DNA of 64,000 bases from Bacteroidales bacterium. Lineage in GTDB: Bacteria; Bacteroidota; Bacteroidia; Bacteroidales; P3. The DNA lies in contig JAISGN010000008.1 of NCBI GenBank assembly GCA_031263015.1, positions 62,001-126,000 on the forward strand, read 5' to 3'. Position 1 is the stretch's first letter. Every line of letters begins with the position of its first letter. The notes under the pieces were generated by a model, which saw only the letters and a list, made by a program, of their open reading frames with translations, was not told where the DNA came from and made no database searches. A program made the translations under genes and the position numbers. This document shows, one piece after another, positions 44,368-53,538 of the stretch.

Positions 44368-45036
44368 TTAATCTATTACACGTGTAACTACTTCCGTCCA
44401 GTCGGAATGCTGCCCTTTGTTGCCGTAAGCACAGACGATATAATGCACGACCTTACTGAAATCCGCAGCGGAATAGTGCAGAATGGTACGCTCTCGGCTT
44501 ATTTTGGCAACCTCCTCAAATTCGCTTTCCGACTTCGGCACTTCGCTACCGATATGGCAACGAATCTCATAACCCTCACATCCTTTCACCTTTGCCCGAT
44601 GCTCCGCCGTACCCCAAATAATGATTTCGTGAGAATGATTGCCGACATTTTTAATTGACTTAATTACAGGCGGTTCCGTACTCATATTTATCGGAGTACG
44701 AATAGTGTCGGGCACATTCAGCCCCAGATTTACCAGCATCTCGGGTGTTGCAGCAGGATTACTCTTAATGAATTGATTTATAATGTTTCGCATATTATCC
44801 TCAACCAACGTCCGCTGGTAATCACGCATTTCATAAATCGCCTTTGAAGTATCCTCGCCCAAGTCAAGATTGTTCTGATACACAAGATATTGCTGATATT
44901 GCTCATCAAGCAACTTCAGCGCCAGGTCGGGAATCCCCAGTATATCCTTGTAAGCGCCGCTCGCCCAGTGATAAAACCGCTCTTCAAATACTTTAAACTC
45001 CTCTTGATTAGAAGGAAACATGTGTCTGTCTGCCAT
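44368..45036 (-). CDS. Protein of unknown function
   Basis: A 222-residue soluble protein. The first 110 residues are helical (FKVFEERFYHWASGAYKDIL, YQRTLVEDNMRNIINQFIK). The last 110 look like one beta-sandwich, with VKGCEGYEIRCHIGSEVP and VHYIVCAYGNKGQHSDWTEV, which resembles fibronectin type III strands. I recognise no family and no signal peptide. A promoter at 45346-45354 would give a leader of about 300 nt that contains the 21-nt AAATTAG array. Confidence 0.6.
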   Translation of the reverse strand: MADRHMFPSNQEEFKVFEERFYHWASGAYKDILGIPDLALKLLDEQYQQYLVYQNNLDLGEDTSKAIYEMRDYQRTLVEDNMRNIINQFIKSNPAATPEMLVNLGLNVPDTIRTPINMSTEPPVIKSIKNVGNHSHEIIIWGTAEHRAKVKGCEGYEIRCHIGSEVPKSESEFEEVAKISRERTILHYSAADFSKVVHYIVCAYGNKGQHSDWTEVVTRVID

Positions 45037-45086
45037 AGTTATAAGATTTTAATGTTAATATTTTATTATTTAATGTGAATTCGGAA

Positions 45087-45233
45087 AAATTAGTGGTGGA
45101 AATGGAGAAATTAGATGTGGAAATGGAGAAATTAGATGTGGAAACGGAGAAATTAGATGTGGAAACGTAAAAATTAGATGTGGAAACGGAGAAATTAGAG
45201 GTGAAAACGTAACAATCAGACTGAAAAAAGATA
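45087..45233. repeat. 21-nt tandem array with an AAATTAG core
   Basis: Seven units begin at 45087, 45108, 45129, 45150, 45171, 45192 and 45213, exactly 21 nt apart. The first six start AAATTAG, followed by ATGTGGAAA or close variants and then CGGAG, TGGAG or CGTAA. The seventh is degenerate (CAATCAG). It shares no core with the AAACAGCCTTT family but has the same period. Read on the minus strand in one frame it would encode a repeated STSNF-type peptide, so coding cannot be ruled out. Confidence 0.92.
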
Positions 45234-45345
45234 ACTCCACACTTAATTAAGTCTTTCAGATATCTGGTTTTTACGTTCTCTCCTCCGTAAATTATTTTGT
45301 CATTGCTCCTGTTCATCAATCCGCCTAAAATTATTTAATCAGGCA

Positions 45346-45354
45346 GCAAAGATA
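45346..45354 (-). promoter_or_regulatory. Promoter box upstream of the AAATTAG array
   Basis: TATCTTTGC on the minus strand is a perfect -7 box. It lies about 310 nt before the gene at 44368-45036 and 30 nt before an ATG at 45316 that opens the frame running through the repeat array. Confidence 0.6.
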
Positions 45355-45411
45355 TAATATTATTTTCGGATAACGAAATTTATTCCTATAAAAAAATGTT
45401 TTTTCATAAGT

Positions 45412-46368
45412 TTATTTGCCCAGCGCCGGGAAGGCAGTCGGGGTCGTATTGCCGCCGGATGTGCTTTGAAGTATCCGCTCGTATTTGTTGGTGTTGGAAG
45501 GATTGATTTGCTTCATAATATCCACAACCCGCTGCTGTTCATTCTGCGGAGCCTCCTTGAAAATATTGACAATCTCATCCGCTTTGGCGTCATAAAACTG
45601 CTGCAACGCCACAAGGTCGGGCTTTTCTCTATATACCTTCTGAAGATTTTCCAATGCCATAATGATATTGTTGCGGGCATCCGACTGACTTTTGCCCTCC
45701 ATCATATCAAGCCCCAAGCGATGATATTCATACGAAGCCTCATGCAGTGCGGAATAAGAATTGTTGGTGTAATTCTCCAGCATCCAGTAGCGATTTCTCT
45801 GGTCCGAGAATGAACGTTGCCATGACGCATCCGCAGACCGCTGTGCCGCATTGAGAATGTTCTGGCAGATGGTAAAATAAGGAGCACCCCCGCCAAGAGT
45901 GAAACTATCCGCATCCAGAGCAAGGAAGTAATAAAGATAAAATGCTATGGTGGATGTGAGATTGTCGGTATAATTGTTTGGGTCAAACTCCAGCGGCTGC
46001 CCTTCTATGTATTTAAACTTGAAATTATCTTCTTTCGTGTTGAGCAATGTCGTGGTGTATGTTGAATTATAGACCGGACGCCGTAACTGTATGTTCATAC
46101 TGGCAGTAAAATCCTCCCTCCCGCTTACGGCACTGATGTCCAAGGTTATATTTGCCTCTACCTTCTCATAAGTTTGGTAATTGTAATTAGTCCATTTGCG
46201 GTCATTGATAAATGATGTCAGGTCCGATTGCAGATTTTGGAAGAGACTCTTATCCGTTCCCTGTATCTTGGATGAATTAACGCTCAGAGTAACTTTAAAT
46301 TCCTGTGCCTCGGCAGCAATATTCAGCAGCAATGCAGCGGCAATGAGAAGCAGTTTTTTCATAATCAT
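45412..46368 (-). CDS. porD: PorD-like DUF4835 protein
   Basis: A 318-residue protein with signal peptide (KLLLIAAALLLNIAAEA). It matches the DUF4835/PorD pattern, with NLQSDLTSFINDRKWTNYNY near residue 45 and the FKYIEGQPLEFDPNNYTDNL and YLYYFLALDADSFTLGGG segments. PorD is linked with the type IX secretion system in Porphyromonas gingivalis, though its exact role is not known. It overlaps the coaBC stop by 4 nt, in the conserved bamD-rpoZ-coaBC-porD order. Confidence 0.85.
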   Translation of the reverse strand: MIMKKLLLIAAALLLNIAAEAQEFKVTLSVNSSKIQGTDKSLFQNLQSDLTSFINDRKWTNYNYQTYEKVEANITLDISAVSGREDFTASMNIQLRRPVYNSTYTTTLLNTKEDNFKFKYIEGQPLEFDPNNYTDNLTSTIAFYLYYFLALDADSFTLGGGAPYFTICQNILNAAQRSADASWQRSFSDQRNRYWMLENYTNNSYSALHEASYEYHRLGLDMMEGKSQSDARNNIIMALENLQKVYREKPDLVALQQFYDAKADEIVNIFKEAPQNEQQRVVDIMKQINPSNTNKYERILQSTSGGNTTPTAFPALGK

Positions 46369-47564
46369 AATGTTGTGAGTAAATAATTCACTATATCTGC
46401 GGCAACCTCTTTTTTGGATTTCAAAGGGAAGGCGGTGATTTGCCCGTCTTTATTGATTATGGTGATTTTGTTTGTGCTCACTGCAAATCCCGCTCCTCTG
46501 TCCTGCAAAGAATTAAGGACAATGAAGTCAAGATTTTTGTTTGTGAGTTTTTTTGTTGCGTTGTCTATCTCGTGGTCTGTTTCAAGGGCAAATCCGACAA
46601 GTATCTGATGAGATGATTTCATCTTCCCCAGCGAAGCCAATATGTCTTTGGTAGGTTGGAGTTGTATGGTGAGGTTTTGTTCGGTTTTTTTAATCTTCTT
46701 GTCGCTTGTTGTAAGGGGAGTGTAATCCGAAACGGCGGCAGCAAGAATTGCAACATCGCAATCGGGGAAACATTCGGTCGTTTTCTCATACATCTTTTCA
46801 GCATTTGTTGCCTCAATCACCTGAATGTTTTCATTGTAATCAAGTTCGGCAGTTGTGTTTCCCTTGATTAAAATCACTTTTGCCCCGTTTTGTGCCAACC
46901 TTTCAGCCAAAGCAAAGCCCATTTTGCCCGAAGAATTATTTCCTATGAACCTTACGGCGTCTATTTGCTCGTAAGTAGCCCCCGCAGTAACGAGAACAGT
47001 TTTGCCTTTCAGCATTTTATTATCCCCAAAGTAGGCTTCAATTCTCTCAAATATCTCTTGCGGCTCCGACATCTTGCCATCACCCTCATAACCGCAAGCA
47101 AGGTCGCCTTTTATCGGGGATATTATTTCAACACCACGCTGTTTTAAGGTATCAATATTTTGTTTCACCGCCGCATTATGAAGCATTTTTGTATTCATAG
47201 CAGGTGCGATGAAAATCTTCTTTGCAAACGCCAGCAGAGTCGTTGATAACACATCATCCGCAATACCATTGGCAAATTTTCCTATTACATTCGCAGTCGC
47301 AGGAGCAACAACAAAAGCATCAGCCCAATCGGTTATGCTGATATGCTCAACATCCGCCGTCTTGTTGTCGGCAAACATTGTACTATAAACAGGATTCTTT
47401 GAAAGGCAACGCAGAGTTGTTTCGGTAACAAACTGCAAGGCGTTTCCGGTTGCAACAACTTTCACTTGGCAACCGCTTTTGATGAGCAGGCGAATAAGCA
47501 AAGGAGATTTGTATGCAGCAATCCCGCCGCTGACAGCAACAATAATCTTCTTTGCACTTAACAT
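46365..47564 (-). CDS. coaBC: Coenzyme A biosynthesis bifunctional protein CoaBC
   Basis: A 399-residue fusion enzyme for two steps of coenzyme A synthesis. The N-terminal flavoprotein half (phosphopantothenoylcysteine decarboxylase) starts KIIVAVSGGIAAYKSPLLI and contains FIAPAMNTKM. The C-terminal half (phosphopantothenate-cysteine ligase) starts near residue 185 with KTVLVTAGATYEQIDAVRFI and has NNSSGKMGFALAE. The gene starts 5 nt after rpoZ. Confidence 0.95.
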   Translation of the reverse strand: MLSAKKIIVAVSGGIAAYKSPLLIRLLIKSGCQVKVVATGNALQFVTETTLRCLSKNPVYSTMFADNKTADVEHISITDWADAFVVAPATANVIGKFANGIADDVLSTTLLAFAKKIFIAPAMNTKMLHNAAVKQNIDTLKQRGVEIISPIKGDLACGYEGDGKMSEPQEIFERIEAYFGDNKMLKGKTVLVTAGATYEQIDAVRFIGNNSSGKMGFALAERLAQNGAKVILIKGNTTAELDYNENIQVIEATNAEKMYEKTTECFPDCDVAILAAAVSDYTPLTTSDKKIKKTEQNLTIQLQPTKDILASLGKMKSSHQILVGFALETDHEIDNATKKLTNKNLDFIVLNSLQDRGAGFAVSTNKITIINKDGQITAFPLKSKKEVAADIVNYLLTTL

Positions 47565-47569
47565 AAGGC

Positions 47570-47920
47570 TTAGTTTTTGCTCTCCCGTTCGGCTTCTATC
47601 TGCTTAGAACTCTTGTAAATCAACTCATCGTTAAGGTATTCGTTGATTGCTATCAGGCAGGGCTTAGGTAATGATTCAAAATAGCGGGAAACTTCTATCC
47701 GTTCGTGATTATCAAAGACCTCTTCCAAGTTATCTACGCTTTCAATCGCAAATTCTTCTATCTTTTTAATCAATTCTTTTTTTATTGTAACGGCTATCTG
47801 GTCCGAACGCTTGGATAACATTGCCAATGTCTCATAAATATTTCCCGTTGTCTTGTTAAAATCATTCAAATCGTGAGTTTGAATTGATGTATCTACTTTT
47901 GCTTTTTTGTAATCAGTCAT
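47570..47920 (-). CDS. rpoZ: RNA polymerase omega-like subunit (RpoZ family)
   Basis: A 116-residue protein. It has the Bacteroidota RpoZ-like pattern DLNDFNKTTGNIYETLAMLS, then RSDQIAVTIKKELIKKIEEF, which corresponds to the helix in omega that clamps the beta-prime subunit. Sequence similarity to Escherichia coli omega is weak, so the call rests on the family pattern and on position between bamD and coaBC. Confidence 0.85.
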   Translation of the reverse strand: MTDYKKAKVDTSIQTHDLNDFNKTTGNIYETLAMLSKRSDQIAVTIKKELIKKIEEFAIESVDNLEEVFDNHERIEVSRYFESLPKPCLIAINEYLNDELIYKSSKQIEAERESKN

Positions 47921-47926
47921 ATCTTG

Positions 47927-48736
47927 TTATTTTATTGCTTCTAAATGTTGTCTTGCCTTATTATAGAGGTCAAGAAGTTGGTTTTGCTTTTCCTTTTCTT
48001 TATCTCCGAAAAGCGTTGCATACTTTTGATAATCGGAAATCATCGCTTCGTATCTTCCTTTCTGCTTTGATTCCACGCTATTGGTCGCTAATTCATATCC
48101 TGCAATGATTATGTAATACATTGCCTGCTCTCTGTATTGCGAATCGGGGTATTCATTAAGGAAAAGCCTAAATGCAACCTGTGCGGATTGGTAATTGCGG
48201 GTTTTATAGTAGAGATAAGCCGTTTCATAGTCCTTCTTAATCAATTTATTCCTCAATTCATCCATCAGTTTGTTTGCTTCGGCAATGCGGGATGAAGAAG
48301 GGAATTTATCAATAAAGGCTTGGAAATCCTTCATCGCTTCTTTGGTCATCGTTTGGTCAAGCGACCAGTCGGGCGATTCCTGATATTTGCAGTATGCAGC
48401 CATATATAAAGCCTCCTCTGCATTGTCGGAATGCGGGAATCGTTTATAAAAATTAGAGAACTGATAGCCTGCCGTGAAGTAATCTTTCATTCCGAACAGC
48501 GACCTGGCATAATAAAACAATACTGCTTCGGATTTCTGCCGTCCTCTGTAAAAAACAAGGAGGTTTTCAAAGAGTTGTGTAGCGTGAAAGTAGTCTTTTT
48601 TCTCAAAAGCAGCCACTGCAGCCTCGTATTTCTTATCATGGTCGGAGCTTTTAAGCAATTTGTTATAGCTGTTGCCGCAAGAAGCCAGCAATACCACAAT
48701 CGCAAATAGCCCAATGCAATATTTACATTTTATCAT
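47927..48736 (-). CDS. bamD: Outer membrane assembly lipoprotein BamD
   Basis: A 269-residue lipoprotein with lipobox LLASC (Cys 20). It is made of tetratricopeptide-like repeats, for example AAVAAFEKKDYFHATQLFENL, FYKRFPHSDNAEEALYMAAY and FIDKFPSSSRIAEANKLMDE, with the BamD-type motif near the start. BamD is part of the beta-barrel assembly complex that inserts proteins into the outer membrane. It is the first gene of the operon leading to porD. Confidence 0.92.
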   Translation of the reverse strand: MIKCKYCIGLFAIVVLLASCGNSYNKLLKSSDHDKKYEAAVAAFEKKDYFHATQLFENLLVFYRGRQKSEAVLFYYARSLFGMKDYFTAGYQFSNFYKRFPHSDNAEEALYMAAYCKYQESPDWSLDQTMTKEAMKDFQAFIDKFPSSSRIAEANKLMDELRNKLIKKDYETAYLYYKTRNYQSAQVAFRLFLNEYPDSQYREQAMYYIIIAGYELATNSVESKQKGRYEAMISDYQKYATLFGDKEKEKQNQLLDLYNKARQHLEAIK

Positions 48737-48739
48737 AGT

Positions 48740-48748
48740 GCAAAAATA
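48740..48748 (-). promoter_or_regulatory. Promoter box of the bamD operon
   Basis: TATTTTTGC on the minus strand matches the -7 consensus with the box only 3 nt from the bamD start. ATTTGG lies 22 nt upstream (48771-48776). The leader would be extremely short. Confidence 0.5.
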
Positions 48749-48835
48749 ATATATTTTTAGGAAATAACGCCCAAATACGGCGTTTTATTGCATTAGTGTG
48801 CCTGATAGATACGGATTTAGTGCGTATGAGCGTTT

Positions 48836-48932
48836 TGGAATGACTTTATATTTTTCTAAAAGGCTGTTTGGCGAAAATAAAACAGCCTTTCGTGCGAACG
48901 AAACAGCGTTTTAGAAAAATGAAACAGCGTTT
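48836..48932. repeat. 21-nt phased repeat array L with end module
   Basis: Cores start at 48859 (AAAGGCTGTTT), 48880 (AAACAGCCTTT), 48901 and 48922 (AAACAGCGTTT), 21 nt apart. Spacers are GGCGAAAATA, CGTGCGAACG and TAGAAAAATG. Left of the first core lies the end module GGAATGACTTTATATTTTTC, found in reverse beside array M. The first pair forms an 11-bp hairpin on which cdsA transcription could stop. Confidence 0.92.
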
Positions 48933-48962
48933 GGGTAAAAGATAATCAATCAATATCTTTGC
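48930..48962 (+). promoter_or_regulatory. Orphan promoter-like site facing cdsA
   Basis: TTTG at 48930-48933 overlaps the end of the last array core. After 20 nt, TATCTTTGC (48954-48962) forms a very good Bacteroidota promoter on the plus strand. No plus-strand gene follows: it points into the 3' end of cdsA, and the first ATG (48974) opens only nine codons. It could drive an antisense RNA or be a leftover of a lost gene. Confidence 0.55.
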
Positions 48963-48994
48963 GAAAGGCAGTTGTATGCACCGAAATGCAGATT

Positions 48995-49831
48995 TTAGTA
49001 ATTAAAGACAGCGAAATAGATATATATTATGGGGATGGCGATGAAGAAAACATCAAATCTGTCCAATATTCCGCCGTGTCCGGGCAATATATTGCCGCTG
49101 TCTTTCACGCCGACTTGACGCTTGAACATTGATTCAACCAAATCTCCCAGCGTTCCGAAGACAGACATCAGCAAAGCCAAGCCTAACCAATATAAAACAC
49201 TTGATTGATTGGTGCTTGCGTCTTTATAAAACAGCCATATCACAACTCCGGCAACCAATGTGGCTATTAAGCCGCCGCAAAAGCCTTCCCAACTCTTTTT
49301 TGGCGAGATTCGTTCAAATAAACGATGCTTTCCCCACTTGCAACCAACCAAATATGCAAATGTATCATTGCACCATGCAAATATAAAAAGCGATAGCAGA
49401 TTTATTGGTTGAGAAGGTTCTCCCAAATGTATCAATGTCATAAGCGCAAACGGCAGAGTAATGTACATAAGCCCTGCAAAAGTGTAGCCGACGTTGGTAA
49501 AAGGATTTTCCGACTTCCTAAAAAGTTCCAGACACAGCGTTAAAGCAAACCCGATTAGAGCAATAACAAAGCAAAACACTGCCAAGCCAGTATGATGCAA
49601 ACCAAGAGAAGGAAAAAACAGGGTAGAAAAAATTATAATGCTTATAATGTAGCCGACAAACGATTGAGGCTTGACGCCGATTAAAGCCGTATTTTTATAA
49701 AACTCATTTAAAGCAAGGAGATTGATTGCTGCAAAGATAATAATCGTAACAGTCGGATGAATAAAGATAGCAGCGAGGATTACCAATATGTATATAGCGC
49801 CGGTTATTGCCCTTTTCGTTATATTTTTCAT
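48995..49831 (-). CDS. cdsA: Phosphatidate cytidylyltransferase
   Basis: A 278-residue integral membrane enzyme that makes CDP-diacylglycerol, the precursor of membrane phospholipids. It has about eight membrane spans and the family signature SMFKRQVGVKDSGNILPGHG, followed by GGILDRFDVFF near the C-terminus. The middle contains WCNDTFAYLVGCKWGKHRLF and SPKKSWEGFCGG. It follows ftsH by 28 nt, the usual ftsH-cdsA order in Bacteroidota. Confidence 0.95.
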   Translation of the reverse strand: MKNITKRAITGAIYILVILAAIFIHPTVTIIIFAAINLLALNEFYKNTALIGVKPQSFVGYIISIIIFSTLFFPSLGLHHTGLAVFCFVIALIGFALTLCLELFRKSENPFTNVGYTFAGLMYITLPFALMTLIHLGEPSQPINLLSLFIFAWCNDTFAYLVGCKWGKHRLFERISPKKSWEGFCGGLIATLVAGVVIWLFYKDASTNQSSVLYWLGLALLMSVFGTLGDLVESMFKRQVGVKDSGNILPGHGGILDRFDVFFIAIPIIYIYFAVFNY

Positions 49832-49859
49832 TGTATCGGAGCCGTTTTATTAAGTAGAT

Positions 49860-51983
49860 TTAATCAGCAGATGAGAAAGAAGGCGGAGGATTGGATATGT
49901 TGGTATTATCTTCCGCTGTTTCATTTTTATCTTTTGAGGTTTCATTTTTGTCTTCTGAAGCTTGCTCGTTGTCTTTCTCAAAAGGACGCTTGCCGAATAT
50001 AGCCTCAACGTCTTCACGGAAGATAACCTCACGCGTAATCAGGATATTAGCCAATTGGTCTAACTTTTCCCTGTTTTCGGTTAAGATATTCTTGGCTTTT
50101 ATGTAACTTTCCTCAATTATTTTGTGGATTTCCTTGTCAATTTGCTCGGCAGTTTTTTCGCTAAACGGCTTATTGAAGGCGTATTCGCTTTGTCCCGTTG
50201 AGTCATAGTAGCTAAGATTTCCTATTTCCTCATTAAGACCGTAATAAGCGACCATTGCATAAGCCATTTTTGTTACTCTTTCCAAATCATTCAAGGCTCC
50301 GGTTGAAACTTCTCCGAATACAACTTCTTCGGACGCCCTTCCACCAAGCAGAGATATGAGTTGATCAAGCATTTGTGCCTTTGTAGTGATTTGTCTCTCC
50401 TCAGGAAGATACCAAGCCGCACCAAGAGCCTGCCCACGTGGCACAATAGTAACCTTAACCAGCGGATTAGCATGCTCCAACAGCCATGAAACCGATGCAT
50501 GTCCCGCTTCATGATAAGCAATAACCTTTTTCTCCTTGGATGATATGATTTTGTTCCTTTTTTCCAAACCTCCTATGATTCTATCCACTGCATCCAGAAA
50601 ATCCTGTTTGCCGACCATAGATTTATTGTGCCTTGCAGCAATCAGAGCCGCCTCATTACAAATATTAGCGATGTCCGCACCGGAAAAACCGGGCGTTTGC
50701 TTTGAAAGAAAGTCGGTATCAACCTCTTTTTTGTTGTATTTGAGGTTTTTCATATGCACTTTGAATATAGCCTTACGCTCTTCCACATCAGGCAATTCAA
50801 CGTGTATCTGTCTGTCAAAGCGACCTGCACGCAACAAAGCCTTATCCAATATATCCGCTCTGTTGGTTGCGGCAAGGATAATGACACCTGCATTTGTGCC
50901 GAAGCCATCCATTTCCGTCAAAAGTTGATTAAGTGTATTTTCTCTTTCGTCATTGCCGCCAGACATAAGGTTTTTGCCTCTTGCACGTCCGATAGCGTCA
51001 ATTTCATCTATGAATATAATGCAAGGAGCCTTTTCTTTGGCTGTCTTAAAAAGGTCTCTGACCCGAGATGCTCCTACGCCTACAAACATTTCAACAAAGT
51101 CTGAGCCGGATAAAGAGAAGAATGGCACACGGGCTTCTCCTGCAACAGCCTTTGCAAGTAAGGTTTTACCAGTGCCGGGAGGTCCAACAAGCAAAGCACC
51201 CTTAGGAATCTTACCGCCAAGATTGGTATATTTTTTAGGATTCTTCAAAAAATCCACTATTTCCATCACCTCAACCTTTGCTTCCTCCAATCCGGCAACA
51301 TCAGCAAAGGTTATATGAATATCTTTCTCCTTATCATAGAGTTTAGCCTTAGATTTACCGACAGAAAATATACCTCCGCCGATACCTCCTCCACTTCCGC
51401 TGCCGCCACGCATCATTCTAAAGATTAGAACCCACAGTACAATCATCACAATTATCCATATAATCATACTGAAACCTTCTCCCCAAAAACTTTTACGGGT
51501 TTCGGTTTGAACGTTTATTCGTAAATTGCCGATGATTTCTTGCTTCTTCACCTCGCTTTGCACACCTATCGTATCTTGAGCAATCCATTGATTCTCTATT
51601 GTCTGCAATTGAGCCCTGAAATCCTCATAATCCACAAATTTATAGGTATAAAAACCTTCGTGATTTGCAGATTGGGACGACCAAACGCCTCCTTTAATTC
51701 TTAAATCTTTGTATTTATCGTTGGTTTTTATCTGTTCGGGCTTTATATACACCTCCGCAAACTCTTTATTGACTACAACAATCTTAGAAAAGTCCTTATT
51801 CAAAATAACACCTTTGAGTTTATTCCATTCTATTTCCTTATTAGTCGTAGAATCGCCGCTACCGCCAAACCATATCACTGCCATAACAGCAAATATTGCG
51901 ATATAAATCCAATAAAAGTTGAATTTGAATTTAGGTTGTTTGTTAAGTGTATTATTATTTTTCCTTTTATTATTTTCTGCCAT
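49860..51983 (-). CDS. ftsH: ATP-dependent zinc metalloprotease FtsH
   Basis: A 707-residue membrane AAA+ protease that degrades misfolded and regulatory membrane proteins. Two membrane helices (about residues 24-43 and 165-190) flank a periplasmic domain. The AAA module has Walker A GPPGTGKT, Walker [12 protein letters not shown] and the SRH segment [19 protein letters not shown]. The protease domain has the zinc motif HEAGH. The C-terminus carries an acidic repetitive tail ([16 protein letters not shown]), not common in the family. Confidence 0.96.
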   Translation of the reverse strand: MAENNKRKNNNTLNKQPKFKFNFYWIYIAIFAVMAVIWFGGSGDSTTNKEIEWNKLKGVILNKDFSKIVVVNKEFAEVYIKPEQIKTNDKYKDLRIKGGVWSSQSANHEGFYTYKFVDYEDFRAQLQTIENQWIAQDTIGVQSEVKKQEIIGNLRINVQTETRKSFWGEGFSMIIWIIVMIVLWVLIFRMMRGGSGSGGGIGGGIFSVGKSKAKLYDKEKDIHITFADVAGLEEAKVEVMEIVDFLKNPKKYTNLGGKIPKGALLVGPPGTGKTLLAKAVAGEARVPFFSLSGSDFVEMFVGVGASRVRDLFKTAKEKAPCIIFIDEIDAIGRARGKNLMSGGNDERENTLNQLLTEMDGFGTNAGVIILAATNRADILDKALLRAGRFDRQIHVELPDVEERKAIFKVHMKNLKYNKKEVDTDFLSKQTPGFSGADIANICNEAALIAARHNKSMVGKQDFLDAVDRIIGGLEKRNKIISSKEKKVIAYHEAGHASVSWLLEHANPLVKVTIVPRGQALGAAWYLPEERQITTKAQMLDQLISLLGGRASEEVVFGEVSTGALNDLERVTKMAYAMVAYYGLNEEIGNLSYYDSTGQSEYAFNKPFSEKTAEQIDKEIHKIIEESYIKAKNILTENREKLDQLANILITREVIFREDVEAIFGKRPFEKDNEQASEDKNETSKDKNETAEDNTNISNPPPSFSSAD

Positions 51984-52004
51984 ACATTATTATTAATTAG
52001 GAAT

Positions 52005-52013
52005 GCAAAGATA
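52005..52013 (-). promoter_or_regulatory. Promoter box of ftsH-cdsA
   Basis: TATCTTTGC on the minus strand, 21 nt before the ftsH start. Confidence 0.65.
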
Positions 52014-52104
52014 CAATATTTTTTTCAGTTTATAAATACCTTATCCTTTTTCAATAAACGTATCTAACAATACGTTACCGAACGATAAACAACGGAATAA
52101 TTAA

Positions 52105-52113
52105 TACCTTTGC
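52105..52113 (+). promoter_or_regulatory. Promoter box of the DUF3109 gene
   Basis: TACCTTTGC matches the -7 consensus, 21 nt before the start at 52135. The gap to the opposite ftsH box is 91 nt, with no repeat in it. Confidence 0.65.
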
Positions 52114-52134
52114 ACACCATAATAATACAAGAAT

Positions 52135-52713
52135 ATGTTAATCGTAGGCAATACAATAGTAAGTGAAGACATCAGAGACATACATTTTTCGTGCGACTTA
52201 AAGCATTGTAAGGGTATGTGTTGCGTTGAAGGTGATGCAGGAGCGCCTTTAACCGCCGAAGAAATTAAGGCAATTGAAGAAAGCATGACCGCAATAGAGC
52301 CTTTCATACCACAAAAGCATCTTTCGGTAATTAAAAAGGAAGGTTTTTATTATAAAGACGAAGACGGAGAATATTGCACCAACTTAATAGACGGACAACA
52401 ATGCGTTTTCGTATATTTTGAGGAAGATTCGTCCGGCGGAAACCCGATTGCCAAATGCGCAATAGAGAAAGCGTTTGAACAAGGTCTGTGTTCCTTCCAA
52501 AAACCCGTGTCCTGCCACCTCTATCCCATTAGAATAACAGACTATGACGGCTTTTCAACGCTCAATTTTCATTATTGGCAAGAAGTATGCATCAATTCCC
52601 TTAACGATAACGGCTTACCGCTGTATAAAATGTTGAAAACACCGCTCTTACGTCGCTTTGGAAACGACTGGTATCAAGAACTGGTTGCCGTTTGTGAAGC
52701 AAGCCAAAATTAA
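52135..52713 (+). CDS. DUF3109 cysteine-rich protein
   Basis: A 192-residue protein of the DUF3109 family, related to YkgJ-type metal cluster proteins. Cys residues cluster in FSCDLKHCKGMCCVEGDAGA (about residues 19-38) and again in CAIEKAFEQGLCSFQKPVSC (about 104-123), ending with HLYPIRI. These could bind an iron-sulfur cluster or zinc. The function is unknown. It is a single-gene unit on the plus strand and converges with the next gene, whose stop lies 11 nt away. Confidence 0.85.
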   Translation: MLIVGNTIVSEDIRDIHFSCDLKHCKGMCCVEGDAGAPLTAEEIKAIEESMTAIEPFIPQKHLSVIKKEGFYYKDEDGEYCTNLIDGQQCVFVYFEEDSSGGNPIAKCAIEKAFEQGLCSFQKPVSCHLYPIRITDYDGFSTLNFHYWQEVCINSLNDNGLPLYKMLKTPLLRRFGNDWYQELVAVCEASQN

Positions 52714-52724
52714 AACGGCTCTTA

Positions 52725-53495
52725 TTAGAACAAATAGGCTATATTAATTTTTAAAGTATTCAATCCCATACGCCGTTCGTCAGTAAGATTCCATCCATTG
52801 CCTGTCTGCTTAGGCATAATGTCGGCAGCATAATGAAGAGTCGTTGAACCGAAGATAAATTCCAAGCCAAAAGAGAAACGATTGTACTTTATATTAAGAC
52901 CGGTAGAGAAACGATGAGCAAATCCTGCTGACATACTGAAATCTTTGTCTATAACGTTATGGCTATTGCTCATTTCCTCAAAATAAACCCTTCTTCCGCC
53001 CCAGACAAATGCAGGAGCATATTTGAAATATAAGTCCGCATACAATTCATCCACTATATTATAAGAAAAAACAGGTCCAATCTTAACGCCAACCGTTGAA
53101 AGAAAACCGTCATCGGTGTAAAAATTAGCACGAGTGCCGTTTCGGTATATTACAGCCGTGTTACTGTCATAATGTTCATTGTAATTGTACCTGTCGCCAA
53201 AAGCAATAGCAAATTCGGCAAAGGTTATATCAATACCGGGTACTATCAGACCGAAAAGTTTGGTCTTAAAATAAAAATTACGTCCGAATTCCGCACCGAA
53301 ACCATTGCCATAAAAATCCGCACTCTCGCCAAGAGTATTTACATACTGCAAACGAACATAATAAGGCTTCAAATCCTTTAACGGATTCTCCTCTGGAAAT
53401 GTTTGTTCTGCGGCAACATCGGTCGCATCCTGTGCATAAAGATTTCCAAATACCAAAAGGGCAAAACATAATGCCAATGTAAAAGTTTTTTTCAT
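52725..53495 (-). CDS. Outer-membrane barrel protein of unknown function
   Basis: A 256-residue protein. The start is placed at 53495, where a signal peptide begins (MKKTFTLALCFALLVFGNLY). The frame stays open further upstream but would cross the promoter at 53530. After Ala/Glu-rich residues the chain alternates in short strands: PYYVRLQYVNTLGESADFYG, GIDITFAEFAIAFGDRY and a C-terminal LNTLKINIAYLF. No family is recognised. Array M lies upstream. Confidence 0.65.
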   Translation of the reverse strand: MKKTFTLALCFALLVFGNLYAQDATDVAAEQTFPEENPLKDLKPYYVRLQYVNTLGESADFYGNGFGAEFGRNFYFKTKLFGLIVPGIDITFAEFAIAFGDRYNYNEHYDSNTAVIYRNGTRANFYTDDGFLSTVGVKIGPVFSYNIVDELYADLYFKYAPAFVWGGRRVYFEEMSNSHNVIDKDFSMSAGFAHRFSTGLNIKYNRFSFGLEFIFGSTTLHYAADIMPKQTGNGWNLTDERRMGLNTLKINIAYLF

Positions 53496-53529
53496 ATTAA
53501 TTTTGTGTTTGATTGCTATAATATTGGCG

Positions 53530-53538
53530 GCAAAGATA
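53530..53538 (-). promoter_or_regulatory. Promoter box of the barrel gene
   Basis: TATCTTTGC on the minus strand, 34 nt before the chosen start at 53495. This site decides the start, because the upstream ATG would lie outside the transcript. Confidence 0.65.
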
